A DNA stretch of 64,000 nucleotides from Pseudocolwellia agarivorans (lineage in GTDB: Bacteria; Pseudomonadota; Gammaproteobacteria; Enterobacterales; Alteromonadaceae), in contig NZ_MUZU01000002.1 in NCBI RefSeq assembly GCF_002000085.1, positions 496,001 to 560,000 of the forward strand. Direction: 5' to 3'. Under the pieces are notes generated by a model. The model ran no database searches and was not told the DNA's origin. It was given only the letters and a program-made list of their open reading frames with translations. Shown piece after piece: positions 8,430 through 17,600 of this stretch. The translations under genes and the position numbers were made by a program. Positions within the stretch are counted from its first letter, which is position 1; the number at the start of each line of letters is the position of its first letter.

Positions 8430-9182
8430 TTACTTTGTATAATATATCCACGATATATTTTTTATTTCATTAAAAGATATCGTTTCACTAACAACTTGAA
8501 CAACAACGGTGCCTATATAAGCTTCCAATTCATCTGATAAATTGTTTGTATGATAAGAAAAAATGGAATGATTAAAGTCAAATGTTCCAATGTTTTTAAT
8601 AAGTACATTAGAGCAATTAAAAGAGAACAAATCAGTTAAGTTAGCTTGTGTTGCTTTAGTTAGTGCTTCTTTAGCTGTCCATAGTTTATAAAAATAGTAT
8701 GAGTCGTATTGCTTATTATTTAAAAGGGTTAACTCATCTTCCACACAAAATTCTTGAGCTAATTCAACAAAATTTCTAGGTTTAATTTTTTCAATATCAA
8801 TCCCTAGCTTTAACTGTTGTGAACTAATACATACTGCGGCAACAGAGCCACTATGAGTGATTGAAATTGAGAAACTATACTTTTGATTGATGAGTAATTG
8901 AGTGTAATTCTCTATTTGGTAAGTCTTTATTTGGGAACTTTCTAAGTGACTGTTTTCTTCTGGTTCATCTTCTGCTTTTAAAGTCAGTGATTTTTGTTGG
9001 AGCAGCTGAGCCGCGGCTTGAAGCAATAAAACTCGACTCAGGAGGAGTTGTTGACGTTTTAATGAGCTTTTCATTTTATCAAAACGATTTTTATCCTCAT
9101 GATTCAATAAAGAAATAGATTGGTTATATTGCTCTATAAACCATGAATCATTAACTTTTGCGTATAAAACAAAAACCGACAT
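8430..9182 (-). CDS. Sfp-type 4'-phosphopantetheinyl transferase
   Basis: This 250-residue protein has the Sfp-superfamily motifs in order: S-I-T-H-S near residues 107-111, G-I-D-I-E at 127-131 (the Mg-binding Asp and Glu) and W-T-A-K-E-A-L at 168-174. The full two-lobe Sfp length, rather than the short AcpS form, fits a dedicated transferase for secondary-metabolite carrier proteins. It should convert the three ACPs of this locus to their holo forms. The gene starts 8 nt after the end of the KS-like gene and so is co-transcribed with it. An insertion-like acidic stretch (about residues 70-85) separates the two lobes. Confidence 0.88.
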   Translation of the reverse strand: MSVFVLYAKVNDSWFIEQYNQSISLLNHEDKNRFDKMKSSLKRQQLLLSRVLLLQAAAQLLQQKSLTLKAEDEPEENSHLESSQIKTYQIENYTQLLINQKYSFSISITHSGSVAAVCISSQQLKLGIDIEKIKPRNFVELAQEFCVEDELTLLNNKQYDSYYFYKLWTAKEALTKATQANLTDLFSFNCSNVLIKNIGTFDFNHSIFSYHTNNLSDELEAYIGTVVVQVVSETISFNEIKNISWIYYTK

Positions 9183-9190
9183 GTAATAAC

Positions 9191-9832
9191 CTAAAACAAA
9201 CTTTGAATGTAAGCTGGCGTAGTAATAGATAAATCTTCTTTAATCAGCTCATCAATGTTCAAATAATTATCTGCATTAATAGTTTTGCCTGTAATCCCCG
9301 TCTCACACTTTTCAATAATAAAAGCATAACACTGACGTGACCTTTCAGTGATGGACCATACAATAACAATGCCTTGCGAACTATGATCTTCTAAAAAATC
9401 CATTTCAGCTAATGCACAGCTTTTTAAAAAAGGTTGATCACTAGCGCCAATAAAAATATTAGGTCCTTTTATATTAAACTCTTTGGTAATATAAAAGTTT
9501 GCCGCATTACCCACAGTAGAAATAAAATCAAAAGGCTTTATAGATTCATTATTCTTCAGACTCATAATAACCGATTGAAAAAGCTCTACACTTAAATATT
9601 CTGCGGCACTATATAAAGATAATGGCTTAGATGATAGTGTAAATAACTCCGAAGAATTATTGAATAACCGATACACAGCTAATAGCGACAACAAAGTAAA
9701 CGTATCTAATCGTCTTACAGATAAATTAGTTTCATTTTTCACTAAAGACCGTATATCTTTATCAGAAAGTTCGTTAGACACACTCACCTTCTCATAAGCA
9801 ATAAGAGTCAAATACGGATCAGAGTTCATCAC
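9191..9832 (-). CDS. truncated ketosynthase-like protein without catalytic cysteine
   Basis: This 213-residue protein looks like half of a ketosynthase. P-F-D-F-I-S-T-V-G-N-A-A-N-F-Y-I-T-K near residues 100-117 matches the buried dimer helix, and G-P-N-I-F-I-G-A-S-D-Q near 123-133 sits where an active ketosynthase has the nucleophilic cysteine. Here the position is Ala-Ser, so decarboxylative condensation is not expected. The C-terminal lobe with the two histidines is absent. It overlaps the end of the active ketosynthase gene by 14 nt, which suggests a KS/chain-length-factor heterodimer. This is the second such protein in the block (compare 7563-8297). The family assignment is by motif reading and is moderately secure. 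Confidence 0.6.
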   Translation of the reverse strand: MMNSDPYLTLIAYEKVSVSNELSDKDIRSLVKNETNLSVRRLDTFTLLSLLAVYRLFNNSSELFTLSSKPLSLYSAAEYLSVELFQSVIMSLKNNESIKPFDFISTVGNAANFYITKEFNIKGPNIFIGASDQPFLKSCALAEMDFLEDHSSQGIVIVWSITERSRQCYAFIIEKCETGITGKTINADNYLNIDELIKEDLSITTPAYIQSLF

Positions 9833-10976
9833 GAATTAACCTCTTGTTGCTGGTGAGTTTTATATTTTTTAAAATAACTGCAGCGTTATTTCCACCAAAA
9901 CCAAAATGATTAAGTAAAATATGTTCTGATAACATCATTTTTTGAGCAGACGAAATAAAAGGATGCAAAAGATCATTTTTCTCTTGTTTTTGATATGTAC
10001 ATTCAGGAAGAACTTCTTGTTGAAAAAGATGCTCAAGCAAGGCTAATTCTAAAACACCACAAGCCCCTAATGTATGACCTAAAAAGGATTTAAATCCAAG
10101 TATCTCAGGTGCATTATCAAGCAGCTTGAACAAACGAGTAATAGCATTACATTCAGCTAAATCACTCATTTGTGAAGCGGTTCCATGTATTTTAATGAGA
10201 TCGATATCTGATTTATTAATATTCCCATTAGCGAGTGCTTTTTCTACTACTTCAACAATATGGTCACCATTTTCATCTGTAATGGTTAAGCTAAAATCGT
10301 CACATGATGAATAACCACCTAACACCTCAAAAATAGTTGATGACTTGGGCATGCTTGATAACATCAATACACCAACGCCCTCACCTAATAAAAGCCCGTC
10401 TCGTGTATTTGAAAAAGGCCTAACACCTGAGTTACTGAATAAGTCTAATGAATCAAATCCATTAATAGAGAGTTGATTGAAAAACTCGCAACCAACAACA
10501 AGCGCATGTTTAATTTTGTTGTGTTTTATAAATTGTGTAGCGTACAGCACAGCATTCGCACTCGAAGTACAAGCCGTATTAAAGGTGTAATGTATTTTAT
10601 GTAAACCAAATAACGACGCTAGTTTTTGGCTTATCCTGTCCGTTTGAGATAGCCAGATCGATTTGTTTTCATCTGGCTCTACGCACGCTATATCAAGAGA
10701 TGTAGATCCTAAGAACAAGACAGTTTGAGCGAGTTCTTCAGAGGTTAAATTCGCTTGTTGAATAACGACCTCTATTTGAGAAGATAACAACGAGATCATC
10801 TCATCAAATGTTTTGTGTAGCCTGTTTTTATTTATTGGAAAATAGAACGCACTTTTATTTTCAGCCGGAATTTCAACTGTTGACATATTTTCCGGATTAT
10901 CAACAATATACTGACAATCTTTCTGCTCTCCTATCGCACTAATAGAAGCAGAAGCGACAATAAAAACGTTATTCAT
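9819..10976 (-). CDS. beta-ketoacyl-ACP synthase (active KS)
   Basis: This 385-residue protein is a complete KAS I/II-type ketosynthase. The nucleophile Cys136 is in N-T-A-C-T-S-S-A, the histidines are His264 (K-I-H-G-T-A) and His301 (F-L-G-H-T-L-G-A-C-G), and the conserved lysine is Lys296. It should condense malonyl-ACP with an ACP-bound chain. It is encoded directly after an ACP gene and overlaps a cysteine-less KS-like gene, a local KS-CLF-ACP set that is separate from the canonical APE enzymes. It could extend the polyene, make a second acyl chain for the pigment, or serve as an ApeR-like auxiliary KS. The sequence does not decide between these. Confidence 0.83.
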   Translation of the reverse strand: MNNVFIVASASISAIGEQKDCQYIVDNPENMSTVEIPAENKSAFYFPINKNRLHKTFDEMISLLSSQIEVVIQQANLTSEELAQTVLFLGSTSLDIACVEPDENKSIWLSQTDRISQKLASLFGLHKIHYTFNTACTSSANAVLYATQFIKHNKIKHALVVGCEFFNQLSINGFDSLDLFSNSGVRPFSNTRDGLLLGEGVGVLMLSSMPKSSTIFEVLGGYSSCDDFSLTITDENGDHIVEVVEKALANGNINKSDIDLIKIHGTASQMSDLAECNAITRLFKLLDNAPEILGFKSFLGHTLGACGVLELALLEHLFQQEVLPECTYQKQEKNDLLHPFISSAQKMMLSEHILLNHFGFGGNNAAVILKNIKLTSNKRLIRDEL

Positions 10977-10997
10977 GAATATGTTCTTTTAATCATA

Positions 10998-11264
10998 TTA
11001 GCTATTTTCAGCAATTAAATTGGCAATACTATTAATTGTTGTTAAATGCTTTCGGCTTTCTTTAGAGCCTTCAACTTTTATCGCGAAGGTTTTCTTTAAT
11101 ACCAAAGACAGTTGTAATGCATCTAAAGAGTCTAAACCTACTCGAGAATCGCTACCAAATAACATTTCATCATCTAAAATATCATTCCAAGCAATATCGT
11201 CTTCTTTTTCACATTCTTCAACAATCATTCTTTTAAGTTTTTGTTTTAATTCTTCTAGTTCCAC
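10998..11264 (-). CDS. acyl carrier protein (third ACP of the locus)
   Basis: This 88-residue ACP has the phosphopantetheine serine at residue 46 in V-G-L-D-S-L-D-A-L-Q-L. Unlike the two APE ACPs of this block it has the standard D-S-L form, and it has an unusual short insertion, F-G-S-D-S-R, just before the motif. The start overlaps the ABC permease stop by 10 nt, and the active ketosynthase gene follows after 21 nt. It is therefore the natural carrier for that KS. Confidence 0.85.
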   Translation of the reverse strand: MELEELKQKLKRMIVEECEKEDDIAWNDILDDEMLFGSDSRVGLDSLDALQLSLVLKKTFAIKVEGSKESRKHLTTINSIANLIAENS

Positions 11265-12415
11265 ATTAATTTCCTGATTTTGTTGATGAATAAATAAAAC
11301 GCCATTGATAAAACGAATAAACTAAATACAAGTAACTTAAGTAAATACGGTAAAATATCGACAAATTCTTTACCTGAAAATAAATTTCGAATAATTTCAG
11401 CAGACCAATATAAAGGTGAGTAAGTTGCTATTTTAGCCATTACCTCAGGTAAAATATCAATAGGCACCATAAAGCCACTAATAGCCGCTAATAATATATT
11501 TATTCCTCCGCCAAAAACAATGGCTTGCTCATAGCTATTCACTAAAGAAGCAATAAAAAACGCTAAAGCATTAGCCGCTAATATAATAAATAAACTCCCT
11601 ATGATATAAACGCCCCAATGGCTTATAAATATATCCGGCTGCTCTGTCACAACAGGTACAACAAATACACCAACTAAAGTTAATAAAATAAGCTGCAGTA
11701 TACTTAATAAGTAAAAAGCACTGAATTTACTCATAAAATATTGGCTCGTAGATATAGGAAATGTTTTTAATCTAATTAGCGTGCCATTTTGCTTTTCGTT
11801 TATTACGGTAATTGAAACAGGTAAAACAATAAAATAAAGCCCAAAAACAATCCATGAAGGTACACTATATAAAATAGGGGTAAACGTCTGTTTATTCTGT
11901 GTTACTACAGTAAAATAAGAAGCAACTTCGGTACTGTTTTCTATTTCTTTAATTTGTTCAGTTAAAGAGAGATCTTCATCTAAGTCGCCACTTTCAAGCA
12001 TAAAAGCATGAAGTCTTAGTTTAGACAATGCAGTTTGAATAAGCCTTATAACCGCTGCTTTTTTTTGAGGAGTCATATTCGCTTGAATATTAACAACAAT
12101 AGCTCCCTTAGCTAAACCCGATAATATTTGATTATTAAAGGAACTCGGTAGTTTTATAGAAATATCCGCTAAGCCCTCATTTTCAACAAGTGTAAAACCT
12201 TGCTGCTTTATATAACCTTTATAAGCTAATGATATAGGATCGGTATTTTCAGAGATAAAGCTCACTGAAGTTTTATTTATTACATCGGTGCCTTGCTCAC
12301 TCATTGCAAATGTCATAATTAACATGAAAGCGATAGGTAATATAAGTAAAACACCAATACTGTGTATATCACTTAAAATAATGCGAGCTTCTTTATTTAG
12401 GCTACTTAAAATCAT
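11255..12415 (-). CDS. ABC-2 type exporter permease
   Basis: This 386-residue membrane protein has the ABC-2 layout: one N-terminal transmembrane helix (about 20-38), a long extracytoplasmic domain (about 40-180), then five or six hydrophobic segments ending near residue 380. The phrase I-N-E-K-Q-N-G-T-L-I-R-L is the usual cytoplasmic coupling region. It overlaps its ATPase gene by 4 nt upstream and the ACP gene by 10 nt downstream. Coupling of an exporter to an ACP/ketosynthase module suggests that it moves a lipid or pigment precursor across the inner membrane. The cargo is unknown. Confidence 0.82.
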   Translation of the reverse strand: MILSSLNKEARIILSDIHSIGVLLILPIAFMLIMTFAMSEQGTDVINKTSVSFISENTDPISLAYKGYIKQQGFTLVENEGLADISIKLPSSFNNQILSGLAKGAIVVNIQANMTPQKKAAVIRLIQTALSKLRLHAFMLESGDLDEDLSLTEQIKEIENSTEVASYFTVVTQNKQTFTPILYSVPSWIVFGLYFIVLPVSITVINEKQNGTLIRLKTFPISTSQYFMSKFSAFYLLSILQLILLTLVGVFVVPVVTEQPDIFISHWGVYIIGSLFIILAANALAFFIASLVNSYEQAIVFGGGINILLAAISGFMVPIDILPEVMAKIATYSPLYWSAEIIRNLFSGKEFVDILPYLLKLLVFSLFVLSMAFYLFINKIRKLMWN

Positions 12416-13323
12416 AATTTATTGCCCGTGGTCCCTTGCTTATACATATGCTCAACAGAATTAGCTGAATAATGAATGTTTTTTATCGATACTTTTAATT
12501 GACTTAACTGCAATAAATGACTATTGAGTTCTTCGGGAGAAGTAAGAAGTAACTGATATTTACACGCTGCAATTTTTTGATAACCGCTGAGAAAGTTAGT
12601 ACTTGAAGGTTCCTGCTCAAACTCTACTGATAGTAATAAATTCTTTTGTTGTGTTTGCTCAATAAGCGATGCTTTTCCATCTTTAAGTATAATGATATCG
12701 TCACAAACTTTTTCAACTTCATCAAGCATATGCGAAGTAAACAATAAGGTTTTACCTTCGGCTTTAAATTGCTCAAGTAAAGTAATAATAATAGCTCTCG
12801 ATTCAGGGTCTATACCAACGGTTGGCTCATCTAAAAATAAAACTTTGGGTTGTTTAACCAAGGCTATCGCGATATTTAAACGACGTTTATATCCACCTGA
12901 AAGTTTACTCACTTTAATATGACTTACATGAGTTAATACACATTGCTCAAGAATTTCACTAATAAACGCATGCTTATCTTCTTTTCTTTTTTTTGATTCT
13001 ACACAAAGAGATAGAAAATAATAAAGATTTTGCTTAACTGATAATTGTGGGTAGAAGGCATATTCTTGCGGCACTAAAGCGACTTTTTCTTTAACCGAAT
13101 CAATTAAAGGTTGCATCTGGTTTTCATCATAAAACACCTGCCCTTCAAATGAAGGTAGCAAACCACATAACGCAGAAATAAACGTTGATTTACCAGCACC
13201 ATTCGGCCCTATAATCCCTGTACATTTATTCGCTTTAATGGTTAAAGAGATATCTGATAGTGAATAAAAATTGTTGTTTTTATACTTAAAGCTTAAGTGT
13301 TTTACATAAATAGCATTTGGCAT
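12412..13323 (-). CDS. ABC exporter ATP-binding subunit
   Basis: This 303-residue nucleotide-binding subunit has Walker A G-P-N-G-A-G-K-S near residues 40-47, the signature K-L-S-G-G-Y-K-R-R near 140, Walker B V-L-F-L-D-E-P-T near 160 and an H-loop T-S-H-M-L-D. About 80 residues after the H-loop form a small C-terminal extension. It pairs with the ABC-2 permease gene that begins 4 nt before its stop. It is the first gene of the long minus-strand block, so its upstream region should hold the main promoter. The family assignment is firm; the cargo is unknown. Confidence 0.88.
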   Translation of the reverse strand: MPNAIYVKHLSFKYKNNNFYSLSDISLTIKANKCTGIIGPNGAGKSTFISALCGLLPSFEGQVFYDENQMQPLIDSVKEKVALVPQEYAFYPQLSVKQNLYYFLSLCVESKKRKEDKHAFISEILEQCVLTHVSHIKVSKLSGGYKRRLNIAIALVKQPKVLFLDEPTVGIDPESRAIIITLLEQFKAEGKTLLFTSHMLDEVEKVCDDIIILKDGKASLIEQTQQKNLLLSVEFEQEPSSTNFLSGYQKIAACKYQLLLTSPEELNSHLLQLSQLKVSIKNIHYSANSVEHMYKQGTTGNKL

Positions 13324-13571
13324 GTATGAGTTATTATAAAAATAAATTTTGTAAATAATATCTATTTAATTAAATAAATTATGGGTTTATTTTTAACATA
13401 TCCTTATTTTTTAGCACACTATACGTAATTATACAGAATTAATAAATATTGAATGGTTCTTCTTAATTAAATTTATAATCTTCTGGTTAATAATTAACGA
13501 TAATTTGTAATAATAAGGTTAGTAGTTCAAGGTGATCTTTAATAGAAAAAAAATTCTTAAATTTTAAACAC
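13324..13571 (-). promoter_or_regulatory. AT-rich upstream region of the aryl-polyene/ABC block
   Basis: About 250 bases of very AT-rich DNA lie between the ABC ATPase start and the terminator of the PEP-CTERM gene. On the minus strand a TATAAT hexamer occurs near 13430-13436, but without a good -35 partner at 17 nt, so I do not fix the promoter. No ORF is supported here. As the only sizeable gap upstream of 13323 it must carry the promoter if the block is one transcription unit. Confidence 0.4.
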
Positions 13572-13602
13572 AAAAAAGCCGAACTTTTTGTTCGGCTTTT
13601 TA
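13572..13602 (-). terminator. intrinsic terminator of the PEP-CTERM gene
   Basis: A perfect 9-bp stem, AAGCCGAAC / GTTCGGCTT, with a five-base loop, is flanked by A and T runs. It lies 21 nt after the PEP-CTERM stop and separates this gene from the ABC/APE block read in the same direction. Confidence 0.9.
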
Positions 13603-13622
13603 TTAACTTATAAGTTGATTAA

Positions 13623-14399
13623 TTATGCTTTACGACGACGTGCGCCAGCAAAACCTAATAAACCTAAACCTAAGATAGCTACTGAAGCTGGCTCAGGAAC
13701 ACTTAAAGTCATGTTTCCATCATGTGAAATTTGGAAGTTTTGAGTGCCACCTGCAGCAGGATAAGTTTGGCTTAAACCTAGGATATCTTGTACAGTAACA
13801 ATTAAAGTAGCTGTTTTAGCACCTGGAGTTGTTGATAAATCATCACCATTAGTGTTAAAGAAGTAACCTGCAGCAAAGTTAAGGCTTAAATCAAGACCAC
13901 AAAAACCTTTGTTTTGTAATGGACCTGGCTTGATATCAATTGTACAAGCACCTTGATTAAGACCAAATGAAGCGATTTGTACACCACCATCAAACATGCC
14001 GTTACCAACATTCGTTGTATCAACATATAAACCAGAAGCACCTGCGTTAAAGTTTACTTCTAAGTTGCCAGCTGCTGTTGCTGTTGCTGTACCTGAAAAT
14101 GCATAGTTGTAAAACACTTCATATGCAGCATCAACACCTAAAAGTGCAGAGCCTAATTTAAAGTTTACGATATCTGTAGAACCAAATTCAGAAAACGCTT
14201 CAGCACCACCGCCAAGAAGACCGTTACCATCTGTATCAGTTTGTGTTACTTGAGCTAAATCAGCATCGAAATCGATAAAATCAAAAACGACTTCAGAACC
14301 AGGAGTTCCGTTAAAAGATGAATCGTTAAATGTAACTACATCTGCTGTAGCTGCGAATGAAGCACTTGTAATTAAAGAAGCTAGTAATAATTTTTTCAT
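13623..14399 (-). CDS. PEP-CTERM sorting-domain exported protein
   Basis: This 258-residue protein has a signal peptide at residues 1-19 (ending A-A-T-A) and a classic PEP-CTERM tail. The tail is V-P-E-P-A-S, a hydrophobic helix rich in Leu and Gly, and a final A-R-R-R-K-A. Such tails are cut by an exosortase during export of surface or exopolysaccharide-associated proteins. The mature region is acidic and rich in Gly, Asn and Asp, without a recognised enzymatic domain. One likely disulfide pair is C-T-I-D and G-F-C-G near residues 157-168. The ribosome site AAGGG is 8 nt before ATG. A -24/-12 element lies 78 nt upstream. The function of the mature domain is not recognised. Confidence 0.88.
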   Translation of the reverse strand: MKKLLLASLITSASFAATADVVTFNDSSFNGTPGSEVVFDFIDFDADLAQVTQTDTDGNGLLGGGAEAFSEFGSTDIVNFKLGSALLGVDAAYEVFYNYAFSGTATATAAGNLEVNFNAGASGLYVDTTNVGNGMFDGGVQIASFGLNQGACTIDIKPGPLQNKGFCGLDLSLNFAAGYFFNTNGDDLSTTPGAKTATLIVTVQDILGLSQTYPAAGGTQNFQISHDGNMTLSVPEPASVAILGLGLLGFAGARRRKA

Positions 14400-14476
14400 G
14401 TTTAGTACCCTTTGTTATTAATTGTTTACTGATGATGTTGTTATCATCAGGTTTAAATCTGATATACCATGACAAT

Positions 14477-14491
14477 GCACAAGGTATGCCA
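14477..14491 (-). promoter_or_regulatory. sigma-54 (RpoN) -24/-12 promoter candidate of the PEP-CTERM gene
   Basis: The minus strand reads TGGCATACCTTGTGC. It has GG and GC at the exact spacing of the RpoN consensus TGGCAC-N5-TTGC, with two mismatches (T for C, G for T). Its last base is 78 nt from the start codon. A matching element stands 77 nt before the other PEP-CTERM gene. Confidence 0.65.
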
Positions 14492-14553
14492 AAAACAAAT
14501 TAACAATAAAAAACAACAACTTAAAAACATACAGCAGCCATCTAAAATATATA

Positions 14554-14572
14554 CTGTAAAATAAACTGACAC
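14554..14572 (-). promoter_or_regulatory. upstream motif shared by the PEP-CTERM genes (candidate enhancer site)
   Basis: The minus strand reads GTGTCAGTTTATTTTACAG. It matches 16 of 19 positions of the motif at 21663-21681 upstream of the second PEP-CTERM gene. It ends 62 bp before the -24 element. The position suits a binding site of a sigma-54 activator such as PrsR, but the regulator is inferred. Confidence 0.5.
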
Positions 14573-14601
14573 ATATTATATATCTTAATAATTTAACAAC
14601 T

Positions 14602-17600
14602 TTAAAAAGATTCAAACACTTTAAATGCGTATTTTTGTAATATATCTGGTGCTTGTGCCATTAATATATCTAAACTTCGTTCATGTCCTTTTATAAACTG
14701 AAGGTCATTTACATAGTCTTTTGCCATTTGCTCAATAACCTCACCTAAAACTATTTGCTCAAATTGGCAATCAGGATATTTCATACAATACTGAGTAAAA
14801 GCATATAATACTTCAACAATCGCTGACTTATAATAGATTGGATGTAAATGTTGAATAAGTGCATCAAGGGTTTTAGCAAAACTTTCTTCTCTCGGAGTCA
14901 TTGATGCTCTTATTAAGGTTGAATCTAAAACCTCCCCTGAGTTTTTATTATCTCCAAAAATAATACGTTGTGTATTTGATAAGCTTTGCCAGATATCAGT
15001 TAAAAATACGTCATCTATACGAGTGATAAGACCTTTTGCTGTGCGCCACTGTAACCAATCAGTATCAATTGCTTGCATTTTATAAGATATATTTTGATTA
15101 TTCGCTTTGGCACTATAGCTATATTCTATATTGTAATTAAACGCTTCTTGCTGCTCATTGAGTATCTTTTGTACCAAAGTATTTAATTCTGCAGGTGACT
15201 TGCTTGATAAAAGAATTAACGACTCTTCCGTACATTCTGAATGCTCAACACATAACGTTAAAACACTATTTAATTTAATAGAACGCAAACCATTAAATAA
15301 TTGCGTATCAATACGTATAGTGTTTCCAAGAATAACTAATAACTCCTGTATTAATGTTCTTTCCAATAAATTATCAGAAGTTTCATCAAGTAATTTGACT
15401 AATTTTTTAGGTTTTAATAACGCATGCTCTCCATTTAATACCGTTTGATCCTTTTGTCCTACAACGATAGATATATGACGAGCGCACACCTGAGATACAT
15501 CATCAGCAAGATCTTTATAAGAAAGCTTAAGTATAGAAAAACATAAACGAGCCGTTAACCAGTGTTGTTTATGTTGGGCCCTACTATAAATACTTTCAAC
15601 TAATGATTTAAACGTAATGCTGGCATATTGAGTTAAAACTGCACTCTCTATATTTTGTGGCAAATGAGAATCTAATTGATATTCTTTATTCCATTTCATT
15701 AATTGCTCATAGCTCGTTTTATCAGAATAATTTAATGACTTTAATTCTATCTGGAAAGATTCTGAAAAAAGCGAGAAATCAAAAGGAATAATATGTGAGT
15801 CAGAAACTTCAGGCGTATTGGCTAATGCTTGAATAGAAAAGTTAGGTACAACAAGCTTATTCACTCTAGATGCTCTGTAAGCCAAACTAGCTGAAGCGTA
15901 ACCAATGTTAGTTTGTGTTGCTCTTAGCTGTAAGGAGCGAAGCGTATCTAATAACACATCAGCATTAACACTATCACACATATCTTGAGTTAATAAATAG
16001 GTAAAAACAGCAGCTTCGTCATTTATCCAATGCTTATTTATGTGTTCAACTTCACCTTTCAAATGCTCGCTCGCTAATTCAGCATCAAAAATTCGGTAAT
16101 TATTTTCCTTATGTTGAAGACTTGATAACGACAAATATGCTTTACCATTAAAAGTATATGTTTGTGCTGTAGCTAATCCTTGTAAGCGACGTTTAGGACG
16201 GCCAGTAAGCTTTAAACTTTCATTTGCGCCAACTTTTCTAAAACATTCAACAAGCTCTTCCGCTGTAATAACATTTATTGGGCTAATTTCATTTATGGTT
16301 TCAGCAATAACACCTTTTTCAGCTAATTGCTGCTTAACACTATTGTTTTCAGCTAATACGACTAACGCAAGTTGCGCCTCATTATTTTTAGTAGATCTAA
16401 ATCTTAGTTGTAGAGGATCTAGATCATTTTTTTCGATAACCCCCTCATCAAGCATTAATCCAGTAAAATAAAGACTTTGTGCCCAAACTAACGGAATATT
16501 TTCATTTGGCGTTCTTGGCTGACTTCCAGGAGATCTTCTTTCTGCTTCAATATTTTCGTCTTCAACATAATAAAGCTCAGGTAAAAGTTTCTTTCCATCA
16601 ACATCAACCATAATAGCTTCAAGCTTATCTTTATATTTTTTAGCCTCATCAGCATCATTATCAAATAAAGCTTGAATATATAAATAGGTATAAAATAATG
16701 GCCATTCTGATTCAATGTTAGCAAAATTAGCCAACTCCGAATGCTCGTAATGAATTCGACTATGATCTTCTACTGCTGTTTGATGACCATCCCACAAAAA
16801 GCGTTTGCAACCGTAATCTCCACCTAACTCCGATAAAATTTTATTTTTTGTTTTATCTATGACTTGTTTGTCACTAACAGCAAAAGCAGGAAAACCAATA
16901 ATACTTAAAAGTGCGCTATCCACTTCTTTTGACATAGATTCTCTTGGCAGAAGATGCGCCAATGTATTACGCGCTCTAGAGACAGCATCAGGAATAGTAT
17001 GAATAATAGCTCTAGGGTTAGCGTCTTTGCCAAAAAGATTAAACCCATCTAATGCTTGTAAAGCAGCTTTTGCCATACCAACAGAACTTGCATTAATTTC
17101 TGTTTTACCATTATTTATCTTATTTCCTCGCTCCCAAATGCCGTAATCAGGAGTTCTATAGGCAAAAGCGATGTAATAAACTAAATTCTGAATAAAATCG
17201 ACTTCATCAATTGTTTTAATAATACGTAAGCCAGAAGCTGACATTTGTCCGATCATCAATAAAAAAATAGATGTTGCATCTATTTGCAAATGCCCCCATT
17301 CATCATCACCAACAACCGTTAATCCTGTAGTTGTACTATATTTTGCATGTAAACAATCCATAGGGTCTAAAGTTGCTTTAAATTTTTCAACTTTATCAGA
17401 CTGCCTCATCATAGAAGTAAGTAAACCGCGCATTAACTTAATAGTAGATTGCTCTAATTCGTCACATTTAATTTTATCTCCACCGCGCTTAAACGCCATA
17501 CTCAGGCTCCAAACACTCAAGATAGAATAAACATTATCTCTTACCCACGCATCCGTATAATCTCCGTGCGTAGTTATAGCTGTACTTGCAGGCAGTAAAC

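Noticed and set aside
14418-14615. 65-codon minus-strand ORF
   Set aside because: It overlaps the -24/-12 element and the shared motif of the PEP-CTERM gene and has no ribosome site.
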